This document shows, piece after piece, positions 35,391 through 44,298 of a stretch of 64,000 bases of DNA. Both the position numbers and the translations under genes were made by a program. A model generated the notes under the pieces. That model saw only the letters and a list, made by a program, of their open reading frames with translations. It was not told the origin of the DNA and ran no database searches. Every line of letters starts with the position of its first letter. Position 1 is the first letter of the stretch. The stretch is taken from positions 62,001 through 126,000 of the forward strand of contig NZ_CP061287.1 of assembly GCF_018687275.1 (NCBI RefSeq). The letters run 5' to 3'. The DNA is from Polynucleobacter sp. MWH-Aus1W21. GTDB lineage: Bacteria > Pseudomonadota > Gammaproteobacteria > Burkholderiales > Burkholderiaceae.

Positions 35391-36665
35391 ATGGATAAAT
35401 TACGAATGGTTGGCGGCACTCCTCTCAATGGAGAGGTAGTGATTGCTGGCGCTAAAAATGCCGCACTGCCAATTCTTTGTGCTTGTCTGTTGACTGATCA
35501 ACCGGTAGTTTTGCGCAATGTTCCTGACTTGCAGGATGTGCGTACCATGCTCAAACTTTTACAAGAGATTGGTGTCACGGTAGATTTCCCAAATGCTGGT
35601 GATCGCAGTCATATGGTGTTAAGCGCGGCAGTGATTAAAAGTTCTGAAGCCACCTACGAGATGGTGAAGACTATGCGCGCGTCCATCTTGGTGCTTGGTC
35701 CGCTTTTAGCCAGAATGCATAGTGCGAAGGTGTCATTACCAGGTGGTTGCGCTATTGGTGCCCGCCCGGTGGACCAGCACATCAAGGGTCTGAAGGCAAT
35801 GGGCGCCAGCATCAAAATCAAGAGTGGTTACATTCAAGCCGAAACGAAGCCTCAATCTGATCGCTTGAAGGGCGCCTCGATCTTGACGGACATGATTACC
35901 GTGACCGGCACTGAAAATTTATTGATGGCCGCTACTTTGGCATCAGGAACAACAGTATTAGAAAATGCTGCGCGTGAACCTGAGGTTGGCGACCTAGCTG
36001 AATTGCTAGTGAAGATGGGCGCCAAGATTTCTGGCATTGGCAGTGATCGGCTAGTAATTGAAGGCGTTGAAAAACTACATGGTGCAGAGCACTCAGTAAT
36101 CCCGGATCGTATAGAAGCTGGCACATTTTTATGTGCAGTAGCTGCGACAGGTGGCGAGATCACAGTAAAACACTGTCGTCCAGATACTTTAGACGCGGTG
36201 ATCGTGAAATTAAAAGAAGCTGGTCTGCAGATGGAGGTTGGACCAGATTGGATTAAGGCATCGATGCAGAGTCGCCCTAAGGCAGTGAATTTCCGCACCT
36301 CTGAATATCCAGCCTTTCCAACAGACATGCAGGCACAGTTGATGACCGTGAATGCCATTGCGGCTGGTAGCTCAATGATTACCGAAACAATTTTTGAAAA
36401 CCGCTTTATGCATGTGCAAGAGCTCAATCGTTTGGGTGCAGACATTGCTATTGAAGGAAATACCGCAATTGCTCAGGGGGTGGAAAAGCTCTCCGGCGCA
36501 ATCGTGATGGCTACTGACCTGCGCGCTTCCGCTAGCTTGGTGATCGCAGGGCTGGCAGCTCAGGGCGAAACCCAAGTGGACCGGATTTACCACTTAGATC
36601 GTGGCTATGACCGTATGGAGCAGAAGTTAACCCTCTTGGGCGCCAAGATTGAGCGCGTCAAGTAA
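35391..36665 (+). CDS. murA: UDP-N-acetylglucosamine 1-carboxyvinyltransferase MurA
   Basis: First committed enzyme of peptidoglycan synthesis: adds enolpyruvate from PEP to UDP-GlcNAc. The 424-residue protein has K22 (AGAKNAALPIL) and the active-site C120 in PGGCAIGARPVDQH. This cysteine is the fosfomycin target, so the resistant Asp variant is not present. The RASILVLGPLLAR loop is normal. The gene lies between ibaG and hisG, as in related bacteria. Confidence 0.98.
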   Translation: MDKLRMVGGTPLNGEVVIAGAKNAALPILCACLLTDQPVVLRNVPDLQDVRTMLKLLQEIGVTVDFPNAGDRSHMVLSAAVIKSSEATYEMVKTMRASILVLGPLLARMHSAKVSLPGGCAIGARPVDQHIKGLKAMGASIKIKSGYIQAETKPQSDRLKGASILTDMITVTGTENLLMAATLASGTTVLENAAREPEVGDLAELLVKMGAKISGIGSDRLVIEGVEKLHGAEHSVIPDRIEAGTFLCAVAATGGEITVKHCRPDTLDAVIVKLKEAGLQMEVGPDWIKASMQSRPKAVNFRTSEYPAFPTDMQAQLMTVNAIAAGSSMITETIFENRFMHVQELNRLGADIAIEGNTAIAQGVEKLSGAIVMATDLRASASLVIAGLAAQGETQVDRIYHLDRGYDRMEQKLTLLGAKIERVK

Positions 36666-36685
36666 GGCTGATGGATAATTAGTCC

Positions 36686-37312
36686 ATGAAATTGACTTTA
36701 GCTCTCTCCAAGGGCCGCATCTTCGAGGAAACCGCTGAGATCTTGTCCAAGGTCGGCATTGTGCCGCTGGAGGATCCAGAGAAGTCTCGCAAACTCATTA
36801 TTGAGACTACCAATCCAGATGTTCGCTTAATCATTGTTCGTGCTTCGGATGTTCCAACCTATGTTCAATTTGGTGGTGCTGATTTTGGCGTTGCTGGCTT
36901 GGACGTATTGATGGAAAAAGGTACTGATGGTTTGTACGTGCCTTATGACTTGGGAATTGCCAAGTGCCGTATGTCTGTTGCTGTACGTGAAGGTTTTGAT
37001 TACGCTGGCGCAGTGAAGCAGGGCTCTCGTTTAAAGGTGGCAACGAAGTATGTCAATTGTGCACGGGAGCACTTTGCTAATAAAGGTGTTCACATTGACA
37101 CGATTCATTTGTATGGCTCAATGGAGCTTGCTCCATTGGTGGGGTTGGCTGACGCTATCGTAGATTTAGTTTCTACTGGCAATACTCTAAAAGCCAATGG
37201 CTTGGTTGAGGTTGAGCCAATCGCCGATATCAGTGCTCGTTTGGTAGTAAATCAAGCTTCGTATAAGCGTAAGCGTGCTCAGCTGCAGCCTATTTTTGAG
37301 TTGCTGAAGTAA
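36686..37312 (+). CDS. hisG: ATP phosphoribosyltransferase, short form
   Basis: Catalyses the first step of histidine synthesis, joining ATP and PRPP. At 208 residues it is the short HisG form without the C-terminal regulatory domain. Short HisG works with HisZ, a histidyl-tRNA-synthetase-like subunit that is not encoded in this window. Visible motifs include LALSKGRIFEET and the PRPP-binding DAIVDLVSTGNTLKANGL. A small inverted repeat (ATGGA/TCCAT) overlaps the start codon. Confidence 0.97.
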   Translation: MKLTLALSKGRIFEETAEILSKVGIVPLEDPEKSRKLIIETTNPDVRLIIVRASDVPTYVQFGGADFGVAGLDVLMEKGTDGLYVPYDLGIAKCRMSVAVREGFDYAGAVKQGSRLKVATKYVNCAREHFANKGVHIDTIHLYGSMELAPLVGLADAIVDLVSTGNTLKANGLVEVEPIADISARLVVNQASYKRKRAQLQPIFELLK

Positions 37313-37338
37313 TCAGCGGCCAACCAGAAGTCTCATCC

Positions 37339-38661
37339 ATGTCTTCAAATATCAACGTCAAGCGCCTTAATAGCCAAGATGCAGGCTTTAGAGAAATTCT
37401 GTTATCTAGCCTTTCTTTGCCTAGCGCTGATGACGAGGCTATAGATTCTGCAGTCGTCAAGATCTTGGCGGCAGTCAAAGACAAGGGTGATGAAGCGGTT
37501 CTTGGTTTTACAAAACAATTCGATCGTTTGAATGTTACAAGTGTTTCGGACTTAGAGATTCCGCGCAAGGATTTAGAGCGGTCGTATCAATCTTTATCTA
37601 CCGAGCAAAAAAATGCCTTAGATATTGCGGCGCAAAGAGTACGCGCATATCACGAGAAGCAAAAGATTGAGGCAGGTTGCCATTCCTGGGAGTATGAAGA
37701 GAAAGATGGCACGCGCTTAGGCCAGAAAGTGACTCCATTGGATCGTGTTGGCATTTATGTGCCAGGCGGTAAAGCTGCTTACCCATCCTCAGTCTTGATG
37801 AATGCCATTCCTGCAAAAGTGGCAGGCGTTGCTGAAGTCATTATGGTGGTGCCTACTCCAGATGGAGCGCGCAATCCATTGGTCTTGGCAGCAGCGTACC
37901 TTGCTGGCGTTGATCGCGTCTTTACGATTGGCGGTGCTCAGGCTGTAGGTGCCTTGGCATACGGAACAAAAACGATTCCTTCAGTCGACAAAATTGTTGG
38001 ACCCGGTAATGCTTATGTAGCTGCAGCTAAGCGTAGAGTATTTGGTACTGTTGGTATCGATATGATTGCCGGCCCTTCAGAAATCTTGGTTCTTTGCGAT
38101 GGATCTACCAACCCCGATTGGGTTGCTATGGACTTGTTCTCGCAGGCCGAGCACGATGAGCAGGCGCAATCAATTTTGCTTTGTCCGGATGCTGCATACA
38201 TAGAGCAAGTAAAAGTAAGTATTAACAATCTCTTGCCAGAAATGCCAAGAGCAAAAGTAATTGAAGCTTCTCTCACAAATCGCGCTTTGTTGATTCAGGT
38301 AAAAGATATGTCAGAGGCATGTGAGATCGCTAATGCGATTGCTGCTGAGCATTTAGAAATTTGTGCAGCAGATCCTCGGAAGTGGGCAGATCAAATTCGT
38401 CATGCTGGTGCTATCTTCATGGGTAATTACACCAGCGAGTCACTGGGCGATTATTGTGCAGGACCTAATCACGTATTACCAACAGCACGTACCGCACGTT
38501 TCTCTTCGCCATTGGGTGTTTATGACTTCATCAAGCGCTCGAGCATGATTGAAGTGAGTGAAGTTGGTGCACAAACGTTGGGTGAGGTTGCAAGCACCTT
38601 GGCTCATGGTGAAGGCTTACAGGCCCATGCCCGCGCGGCCGAGATGCGTCTTAAAAAGTAA
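37339..38661 (+). CDS. hisD: Histidinol dehydrogenase
   Basis: Zinc enzyme that oxidises L-histidinol to histidine in two NAD-dependent steps. The 440-residue protein has GIYVPGGKAAYPSSVLMN, the signature IAGPSEILVLCDG and SQAEHDEQAQSIL, with the zinc-binding glutamine and histidine, and the late AEHLEICAADP motif. It lies 26 bp after hisG. It ends at a hairpin that separates it from the inverted hisC. Confidence 0.98.
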   Translation: MSSNINVKRLNSQDAGFREILLSSLSLPSADDEAIDSAVVKILAAVKDKGDEAVLGFTKQFDRLNVTSVSDLEIPRKDLERSYQSLSTEQKNALDIAAQRVRAYHEKQKIEAGCHSWEYEEKDGTRLGQKVTPLDRVGIYVPGGKAAYPSSVLMNAIPAKVAGVAEVIMVVPTPDGARNPLVLAAAYLAGVDRVFTIGGAQAVGALAYGTKTIPSVDKIVGPGNAYVAAAKRRVFGTVGIDMIAGPSEILVLCDGSTNPDWVAMDLFSQAEHDEQAQSILLCPDAAYIEQVKVSINNLLPEMPRAKVIEASLTNRALLIQVKDMSEACEIANAIAAEHLEICAADPRKWADQIRHAGAIFMGNYTSESLGDYCAGPNHVLPTARTARFSSPLGVYDFIKRSSMIEVSEVGAQTLGEVASTLAHGEGLQAHARAAEMRLKK

Positions 38662-38685
38662 GCGCGCAATAAACCCGCGCTTACT
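38657..38685. terminator. Hairpin between convergent hisD and hisC
   Basis: A 10-bp perfect stem (AGTAAGCGCG and CGCGCTTACT) overlaps the hisD stop codon and encloses a 9-base loop. There is no long T-run on the plus strand (AATTCAATCTTTT follows). On the minus strand an AAGACGCAT-like context follows TTTTTAA, which suits hisC termination better. Confidence 0.6.
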
Positions 38686-38696
38686 AATTCAATCTT

Positions 38697-39764
38697 TTAA
38701 TTCAGAATTTCTTTTAAAGCGGCGACGAGTTCGTTGCTTTGTTCATCTGTGCCGATCGTGATGCGCAAGAATTCTTCTATGCGCGCAGATTTAAAGTGAC
38801 GAACGATGATGCCTCTATCACGCAAGGCTTGATAGAGTTTCACGCCAGCATGTTTTGGGTGACGGGTAAAAATAAAGTTAGCAGTTGATGGCAGTGTTTC
38901 AAATCCCAGAGCATTTAGCTGCTCGACTAAATTACTACGAGTTTGAATTACCTTGGCAGAGGTTTGTTCAAGGTGCGCTTGATCTTCAATGGCTGCAATG
39001 GCGCCTGCTTGTGCGAGGCGGCCTAGCGGGTAAGAGTTAAAGCTATTTTTTACTCGCTCTAAGCCTTCGATTAAATCTGGATGACCAACTGCAAAGCCAA
39101 CCCGCAGGCCAGCTAGGGCCCGAGATTTAGAAAGTGTATGGACGACTAGAAGATTTTCTGGACAGTCTTTGCCACGCAATAACGGAATGCAGGATTCGGT
39201 GCCGTAATCGACATAGGCTTCATCAATAACCAATACTGAATCTTTATTGCGAGTTAACAATGCCTCGATTTCAGAACGAGAGATTGATCTACCTGTTGGA
39301 GCATTCGGGTTTGGAAAAATAATCCCGCCATTGGGTGATTGGTAGTCAGCAGTGTTGATCTCAAAATTCTCACTCAAGGGAATCGTTTGGTATTCAATGC
39401 CAAAAAGCTTGCAGTAGACCGGATAGAAGCTATATGTAATATCCGGAAAGTGGACTGGCTTACTTTGTTTGAGAAGCCCAGCAAAGACATGCGCTAAAAC
39501 TTCATCCGAACCATTGCCTAAAAAAACTTGTTTTGGGTCTAGGCCATGCAATTTGGCGATGGCTTGTTTGAGGGCTGCACCTTCTGGATCAGGATAAAGA
39601 CGTAAATCTGCCGTATTTTGACTTTCGATTGCAGCCAATGCTTTTGGTGATGGCCCATAAGGGCTTTCATTGGTGTTGAGTTTAACCAGCCGCTGCATTA
39701 GCGGTTGCTCCCCAGGAACGTAAGGGGTTAGGGTTTTAACAACAGGGCTCCAAAAACGGCTCAT
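38697..39764 (-). CDS. hisC: Histidinol-phosphate aminotransferase
   Basis: PLP enzyme that transaminates imidazole acetol phosphate to histidinol phosphate. The 355-residue protein shows LNTNESPYGPSP at the N-terminus, the PLP region VIDEAYVDYG and the Schiff-base lysine in HTLSKSRALAGLRVG. It is the only his gene here on the minus strand; in related betaproteobacteria hisC is collinear between hisD and hisB. It shares a 116-bp divergent promoter region with hisB. Confidence 0.97.
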   Translation of the reverse strand: MSRFWSPVVKTLTPYVPGEQPLMQRLVKLNTNESPYGPSPKALAAIESQNTADLRLYPDPEGAALKQAIAKLHGLDPKQVFLGNGSDEVLAHVFAGLLKQSKPVHFPDITYSFYPVYCKLFGIEYQTIPLSENFEINTADYQSPNGGIIFPNPNAPTGRSISRSEIEALLTRNKDSVLVIDEAYVDYGTESCIPLLRGKDCPENLLVVHTLSKSRALAGLRVGFAVGHPDLIEGLERVKNSFNSYPLGRLAQAGAIAAIEDQAHLEQTSAKVIQTRSNLVEQLNALGFETLPSTANFIFTRHPKHAGVKLYQALRDRGIIVRHFKSARIEEFLRITIGTDEQSNELVAALKEILN

Positions 39765-39880
39765 GAGGGTTCTCAGGTCAAAAATCTGGGTGAAAGTACA
39801 GCAATATCGATATTTAAATCTTCTCTAGGAATGATATTATGAGGCTTCAATCAACACTTCGCCTCGCGGCGCAATGAAGC

Positions 39881-40468
39881 ATGCGGCAAGCCGACGTTAC
39901 CCGAAACACTTCGGAAACCAAAATTCAGATTTCCATCAATTTAGATGGTACCGGTAAGGCTGAGCTAGCCTCCGGAGTTCCTTTCCTCGACCATATGTTG
40001 GATCAAATTGCCCGTCACGGCATGATTGACCTCAAAGTGGTTGCTAAAGGCGATACCCATATTGATGATCACCACACCGTTGAGGATGTGGGCATTACCT
40101 TGGGTCAAGCCTTTGCTAAAGCGGTGGGTGATAAGGCTGGTATTACTCGTTATGGCCACTCTTATGTTCCTCTCGACGAGACTCTCTCCCGCGTTGTAAT
40201 TGATTTCTCCGGGCGCCCTGGTTTGGAATTCAATGTTCCATTTACTCGTGCTCGCGTGGGTGATTTTGATGTGGATCTTAGTATTGAGTTCTTCCGTGGT
40301 TTTGTGAACCATGCTGGAGTGACTTTGCACATCGATAACTTGCGCGGTATTAATGCGCATCACCAGATTGAAACTGTATTCAAGGCATTTGGTCGCGCAT
40401 TACGTATGGCCTTGGCAGTGGATCCACGTGCATCTGGTTCTATTCCTTCAACCAAAGGCAGCCTCTAA
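39881..40468 (+). CDS. hisB: Imidazoleglycerol-phosphate dehydratase
   Basis: Dehydrates imidazole glycerol phosphate. The 195-residue protein is the monofunctional dehydratase, without the N-terminal histidinol-phosphate phosphatase domain of enterobacterial HisB, so that activity must come from another gene. Metal-binding motifs DDHHTVEDVGI and NAHHQIETVFKAFGRALR are present. The start MRQADVTRNTSETKI matches betaproteobacterial homologues. A TATTAT -10-like box (39835-39840) and a hairpin (39844-39880) lie upstream, suggesting its own promoter. Confidence 0.97.
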   Translation: MRQADVTRNTSETKIQISINLDGTGKAELASGVPFLDHMLDQIARHGMIDLKVVAKGDTHIDDHHTVEDVGITLGQAFAKAVGDKAGITRYGHSYVPLDETLSRVVIDFSGRPGLEFNVPFTRARVGDFDVDLSIEFFRGFVNHAGVTLHIDNLRGINAHHQIETVFKAFGRALRMALAVDPRASGSIPSTKGSL

Positions 40469-40517
40469 TCTAGATCTTCTAGTTGCCCGTTAGATAACAG
40501 CAAGGATAGGCTAAATT

Positions 40518-41174
40518 TTGGCGCAAACCATTGCGATCGTTGATTATGGAATGGGTAATCTCCGTTCTGTGTATCAAGCATTTCATCATGTCGCACCCAA
40601 TGACAATGTACTCATTGCACAGCGGCCTGAAGAGATTCGCGCTGCTGATCGTGTGGTTTTGCCAGGTCAGGGCGCAATGCCAGATTGCATGAAGCACCTA
40701 CAAGAGTCCGGTTTATTAGAGGCCTTGCTAGAGGCGTCTAAAAGCAAGCCACTTCTAGGTGTTTGCGTTGGCGAGCAAATGCTATTTGATAGAAGTGCAG
40801 AGGTTCGTGCTACTGAGCAATGGACGTCATGCCTAAGCTTGATTCCTGGTGAAGTGCGCCGTTTTGATTTGGCTGGTAAGAGGCAGCCGGATGGATCTGC
40901 TTTTAAAGTACCGCATATGGGCTGGAATCAGGTTCGTCAGGATCAAAATCACCCCCTTTGGTCTGGCATCCCAGATTTGACGAGTTTTTATTTTGTGCAT
41001 AGCTACTATGTTGTGCCGCAGCGCAATGAAGATATTGCCGGTTCAACTGAGTATGGTGATTGGTTTACTTCTGCAGTAGCGCGAGATAATATTTTTGCAA
41101 CTCAATTCCATCCAGAAAAAAGTGCAGAATACGGATTAAAGCTTTATCAAAATTTTGTTACTTGGCAACCTTAA
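40518..41174 (+). CDS. hisH: Imidazole glycerol phosphate synthase, glutaminase subunit
   Basis: Class-I glutamine amidotransferase that supplies ammonia to HisF. The catalytic triad is visible: C83 in GVCVGEQMLF, and the histidine and glutamate in FHPEKS. It starts with TTG at 40518 behind AAGGA; no ATG gives the full MAQTIAIVDYGMGNLRS N-terminus. The usual GVCLGMQ reads GVCVGEQ here, a mild variation. It has 218 residues. Confidence 0.96.
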   Translation: MAQTIAIVDYGMGNLRSVYQAFHHVAPNDNVLIAQRPEEIRAADRVVLPGQGAMPDCMKHLQESGLLEALLEASKSKPLLGVCVGEQMLFDRSAEVRATEQWTSCLSLIPGEVRRFDLAGKRQPDGSAFKVPHMGWNQVRQDQNHPLWSGIPDLTSFYFVHSYYVVPQRNEDIAGSTEYGDWFTSAVARDNIFATQFHPEKSAEYGLKLYQNFVTWQP

Positions 41175-41192
41175 TATTTATTACTCTTTGCT

Positions 41193-41954
41193 ATGCTGCT
41201 GATTCCCGCAATTGATCTAAAAGACGGCCACTGTGTTCGACTCGAACAAGGTGATATGGACAAGGCTACGGTTTTTTCTGAAGACCCTGGCGCAATGGCG
41301 GCACATTGGATTAGCAAAGGTGCGCGTCGCTTGCACTTAGTTGATCTCAATGGTGCATTTGCTGGTAAGTTAAAAAACGAGTCCGCCATTAAAGCTATTC
41401 TCAAAGCTGTCGGCAATGAGATTCCTGTGCAGTTGGGTGGCGGTATTCGTGATCTCGAGACAATTGAACGCCTGTTGGATGATGGAATTAGCACCGTTAT
41501 TATTGGTACTGCAGCAGTGAAGAACCCTGGTTTCGTACAAGATGCTTGCACAGCATTTCCAGGTCATGTCATGGTTGGTTTGGATGCACGTGATGGCAAA
41601 GTAGCTACGGATGGTTGGAGCAAAATCACCGGCCATGAAGTGATTGACCTTGCTAAGAAGTTTGAAGACTGGGGTGTTGAAGCCATTATCTACACTGATA
41701 TTGGGCGCGATGGCATGCTAAAAGGTGTAAACATTGATGCCACTGTGAAGTTAGCCCAAGCTATTCGTATTCCGGTAATCGCTAGTGGCGGCTTATCGAA
41801 TAATCAAGATATCGATGCACTCTGTAAGGCAGAGGAAGAGGGCGTGATGGGTGTGATTGCTGGCCGCTCTATTTATGCTGGTGATCTTGATCTCGCTGCT
41901 GCGCAAAAATATGCAGATGAGTTAACGCTCAAATATAAAAAGAAAATTATCTAG
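41193..41954 (+). CDS. hisA: Phosphoribosylformimino-AICAR phosphate isomerase
   Basis: TIM-barrel isomerase of the fourth histidine step. Duplicated half-barrel motifs are visible: LLIPAIDLKDGHCVRL with the catalytic aspartate at the N-terminus, LGGGIRD, and the second catalytic aspartate in IYTDIGRDGMLKG. It has 253 residues. The TAG stop shares a base with the GTG start of hisF, so translation is coupled. Confidence 0.97.
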   Translation: MLLIPAIDLKDGHCVRLEQGDMDKATVFSEDPGAMAAHWISKGARRLHLVDLNGAFAGKLKNESAIKAILKAVGNEIPVQLGGGIRDLETIERLLDDGISTVIIGTAAVKNPGFVQDACTAFPGHVMVGLDARDGKVATDGWSKITGHEVIDLAKKFEDWGVEAIIYTDIGRDGMLKGVNIDATVKLAQAIRIPVIASGGLSNNQDIDALCKAEEEGVMGVIAGRSIYAGDLDLAAAQKYADELTLKYKKKII

Positions 41955-42712
41955 TGTTAACCAAGCGCATTATTCCTTGTCTTGATGTCACTGCAGGGCG
42001 CGTAGTTAAAGGTGTGAACTTTGTCGGTTTGCGCGATGCAGGAGATCCTGTGGAAATTGCTAAGCGTTATGACACGCAGGGTGCAGACGAGTTAACTTTC
42101 CTAGATATCACTGCTACCTCTGATGGACGCGATCTCATATTGCACATCATTGAAGATGTGGCATCACAAGTCTTTATTCCTCTGACTGTTGGTGGGGGCG
42201 TGCGTGCGGTTGCTGATGTACGGCGCTTACTTAACGCTGGCGCAGATAAAGTCAGCATGAATTCTTCCGCAGTTGCTAATCCCGATTTGGTTTCTGATGC
42301 GGCTGCCTATTACGGCTCCCAATGTATTGTGGTGGCAATTGATGCCAAGCAAACTGAAGCCGGTAATTGGGAGGTATTTACTCATGGCGGCAGAACTGCT
42401 ACTGGTATGGATGTAGTGGAGTGGGCAAAAGAAGTTGCTAAGCGTGGCGCTGGTGAAATTTTATTAACCAGCATGAATCGCGACGGCAGCAAAGATGGTT
42501 TTGATTTGGCTCTTACTGCGGCAGTAAGTGATGCGGTATCGGTACCGGTTATTGCTTCGGGCGGAGTTGGTAATTTGCAGCATTTGGTTGATGGCATCAC
42601 CAAAGGCCATGCAGATGCAGTCTTAGCTGCCAGTATCTTTCATTATGGTGAGTACACCGTTGGCCAGGCCAAGGAATATATGGCTGCCCAAGGAATCCCG
42701 GTTCGGATTTAA
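41954..42712 (+). CDS. hisF: Imidazole glycerol phosphate synthase, cyclase subunit
   Basis: TIM-barrel cyclase paired with HisH; it also yields AICAR for purine synthesis. It starts with GTG at 41954. Motifs include RIIPCLDVTAGRVVKGVNF with the catalytic aspartate, LTVGGGVRAV, and the second aspartate in LTSMNRDGSKDG. It has 252 residues and follows hisA with a one-base overlap. Confidence 0.97.
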   Translation: MLTKRIIPCLDVTAGRVVKGVNFVGLRDAGDPVEIAKRYDTQGADELTFLDITATSDGRDLILHIIEDVASQVFIPLTVGGGVRAVADVRRLLNAGADKVSMNSSAVANPDLVSDAAAYYGSQCIVVAIDAKQTEAGNWEVFTHGGRTATGMDVVEWAKEVAKRGAGEILLTSMNRDGSKDGFDLALTAAVSDAVSVPVIASGGVGNLQHLVDGITKGHADAVLAASIFHYGEYTVGQAKEYMAAQGIPVRI

Positions 42713-42764
42713 AGCTATTTCAGACTTTTTACTAAGTTTGAGCCATTGCCTGTAAAGTTTAGGT

Positions 42765-43178
42765 ATGAGCAATTCTCAAGGCACTTTTACACCCATTCAA
42801 AATCTGCAAGCTGGTTCATGGCTTGATGCTGTGGCATGGAATGAGCAGGGTTTAGTTCCGGTAATTACTCAAGAGGTCGGTAGCAAAGATATCTTGATGA
42901 TGGCTTGGATGAACCGCGACGCTCTTCTCGAGACCTTGCGTTTAGGTGAAGCAGTCTACTGGACTCGTTCTAGGCAGAAGTTATGGCACAAGGGCGAAGA
43001 GTCTGGCCACACTCAAAAGGTAAAAGAAATTCGTCTAGATTGTGATGGCGATACGATTTTGCTGTTGGTTGAGCAAAAAGATGGCATTGCCTGCCATACA
43101 GGTGAACATAGCTGCTTCTTTTTGCAATGGGATTCTGCAAAGGCTACTTGGGTTGATGAGTCCAAGAGTAAGAAGTAA
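42765..43178 (+). CDS. hisI: Phosphoribosyl-AMP cyclohydrolase
   Basis: Zinc- and magnesium-dependent enzyme of the third histidine step. The 137-residue protein has MMAWMNRDAL, YWTRSRQKLWHKGEESGH, the LDCDGD metal site and CHTGEHSCFF with zinc cysteines. It is separate from hisE, unlike the fused enterobacterial form. Its 52-bp gap to hisF is longer than others in the operon. Confidence 0.97.
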   Translation: MSNSQGTFTPIQNLQAGSWLDAVAWNEQGLVPVITQEVGSKDILMMAWMNRDALLETLRLGEAVYWTRSRQKLWHKGEESGHTQKVKEIRLDCDGDTILLLVEQKDGIACHTGEHSCFFLQWDSAKATWVDESKSKK

Positions 43179-43216
43179 TTGCGAAGACCTTCTTACAAAA
43201 CACATAAAATGATCTT

Positions 43217-43618
43217 ATGACTAGTTCTGCAAACAAACCCTCTAATCTGGACTCAGCATTAGCCCATTTGGCTGATGTGGTTGACCAACGTCGTGATGCG
43301 TTTAAAGCAGGTCAAGCAGATCCTAAAACCTCCTACACCGCTTTGCTCTTTTCTAAGGGTGACGACGGCATCTTGAAAAAGATTGGTGAAGAGGCTACTG
43401 AGGCAGTCATGGCTGCAAAAGATGCGCGTAACTCCAATTTGGCTCCCGATCAGCAAAAGTTGCTAGTTGGTGAAATAGCCGATTTATGGTTTCACTGCTT
43501 AATTGCCCTGTCGCAATTTAACCTGCGTCCGGAGGATGTGGTCGCCGAGCTTGATCGTCGTCTAGGAACTTCTGGTATTGAAGAGAAGGCTGCCCGAAAA
43601 GCTGCTGGTAAAGAGTAA
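43217..43618 (+). CDS. hisE: Phosphoribosyl-ATP pyrophosphatase
   Basis: Removes pyrophosphate from phosphoribosyl-ATP, the second histidine step. The 133-residue MazG-like protein has SYTALLFSKGDDGILKKIGEEATEAVMAAKD and the metal-binding EIADLWFHCLIAL. It ends the his genes; hinT and tatABC follow on the same strand. Confidence 0.96.
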   Translation: MTSSANKPSNLDSALAHLADVVDQRRDAFKAGQADPKTSYTALLFSKGDDGILKKIGEEATEAVMAAKDARNSNLAPDQQKLLVGEIADLWFHCLIALSQFNLRPEDVVAELDRRLGTSGIEEKAARKAAGKE

Positions 43619-43653
43619 TTACGAAATAGCTCTGAAATAACTACGGAATAAGC

Positions 43654-44010
43654 ATGTCACACGATCCAAATTGCCTGTTTTGCAAGATTTCCCAGGGTTT
43701 AATCCCCTCCCAGAAGGTTTATGAGGATGAAGAGATCTATGCTTTTAAAGACATTAATCCAGCGGCACCCATCCATTTTTTGATGATTCCTAAAAAACAT
43801 ATACCCATGTTGGAATCCGCAGAAAGCGTAGATACCCCTTTGCTAGGTAGAATGATGGAATTAGCACCCCGTCTTGCCAAAGAGCAAGGTTGTCGTCCTG
43901 GTAAGGATGGCGGCTTTAGATTGATGGTGAACAATGGTGCGGATGGTGGGCAGGAGGTTTATCACTTGCACTTACATGTGATGGGCGGTCCCCGCCCCTG
44001 GAAAAAATAA
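43654..44010 (+). CDS. hinT: HIT-family nucleotide hydrolase
   Basis: Histidine-triad protein of 118 residues. The catalytic triad HxHxH is read in VYHLHLHVMGGPRPW, and the N-terminal CLFCKISQGLIPSQKVYEDEE is typical of HinT. HinT hydrolyses adenosine phosphoramidates. The hisE-hinT-tatA order is conserved in betaproteobacteria. Confidence 0.94.
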   Translation: MSHDPNCLFCKISQGLIPSQKVYEDEEIYAFKDINPAAPIHFLMIPKKHIPMLESAESVDTPLLGRMMELAPRLAKEQGCRPGKDGGFRLMVNNGADGGQEVYHLHLHVMGGPRPWKK

Positions 44011-44026
44011 TCCAAGGAGATTAAAG

Positions 44027-44248
44027 ATGGGTTCATTTAGCATTTGGCATTGGTTAATTGTTTTGGTTATCGTCATGTTGGTATTTGGTACCAAAAAATT
44101 ACGCAACATTGGCCAAGACTTAGGTGGTGCTGTTAAGGGTTTTAAAGATGGCATGAAGCCAGGCGAAGAGACTAAAGAGCAAATTCAGCAAAGTTCTGCA
44201 ACAGCAGAAAAGACTGTTGATGTTCAAGCAAAAGACGTAAATAAATAA
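44027..44248 (+). CDS. tatA: Sec-independent translocase protein TatA
   Basis: Forms the pore-like assembly of the twin-arginine export system. At 73 residues it has a short periplasmic N-terminus, one membrane helix (IWHWLIVLVIVMLVFGTKKL), and an amphipathic helix (RNIGQDLGGAVKGFKDGM). The FGTKKL hinge is the TatA signature. An AAGGAG ribosome binding site precedes it. Confidence 0.96.
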   Translation: MGSFSIWHWLIVLVIVMLVFGTKKLRNIGQDLGGAVKGFKDGMKPGEETKEQIQQSSATAEKTVDVQAKDVNK

Positions 44249-44298
44249 GATATCTGAAGCGCGATAGAAACTCATGCTGCTTTTAAACGACTGGTTAA

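Noticed and set aside
35852..36445. Long open frame (197 codons) on the minus strand opposite murA
   Set aside because: It lies entirely inside murA, which has full-length family motifs. Its translation is compositionally odd with no recognisable domain, so it is a shadow of murA codon bias.
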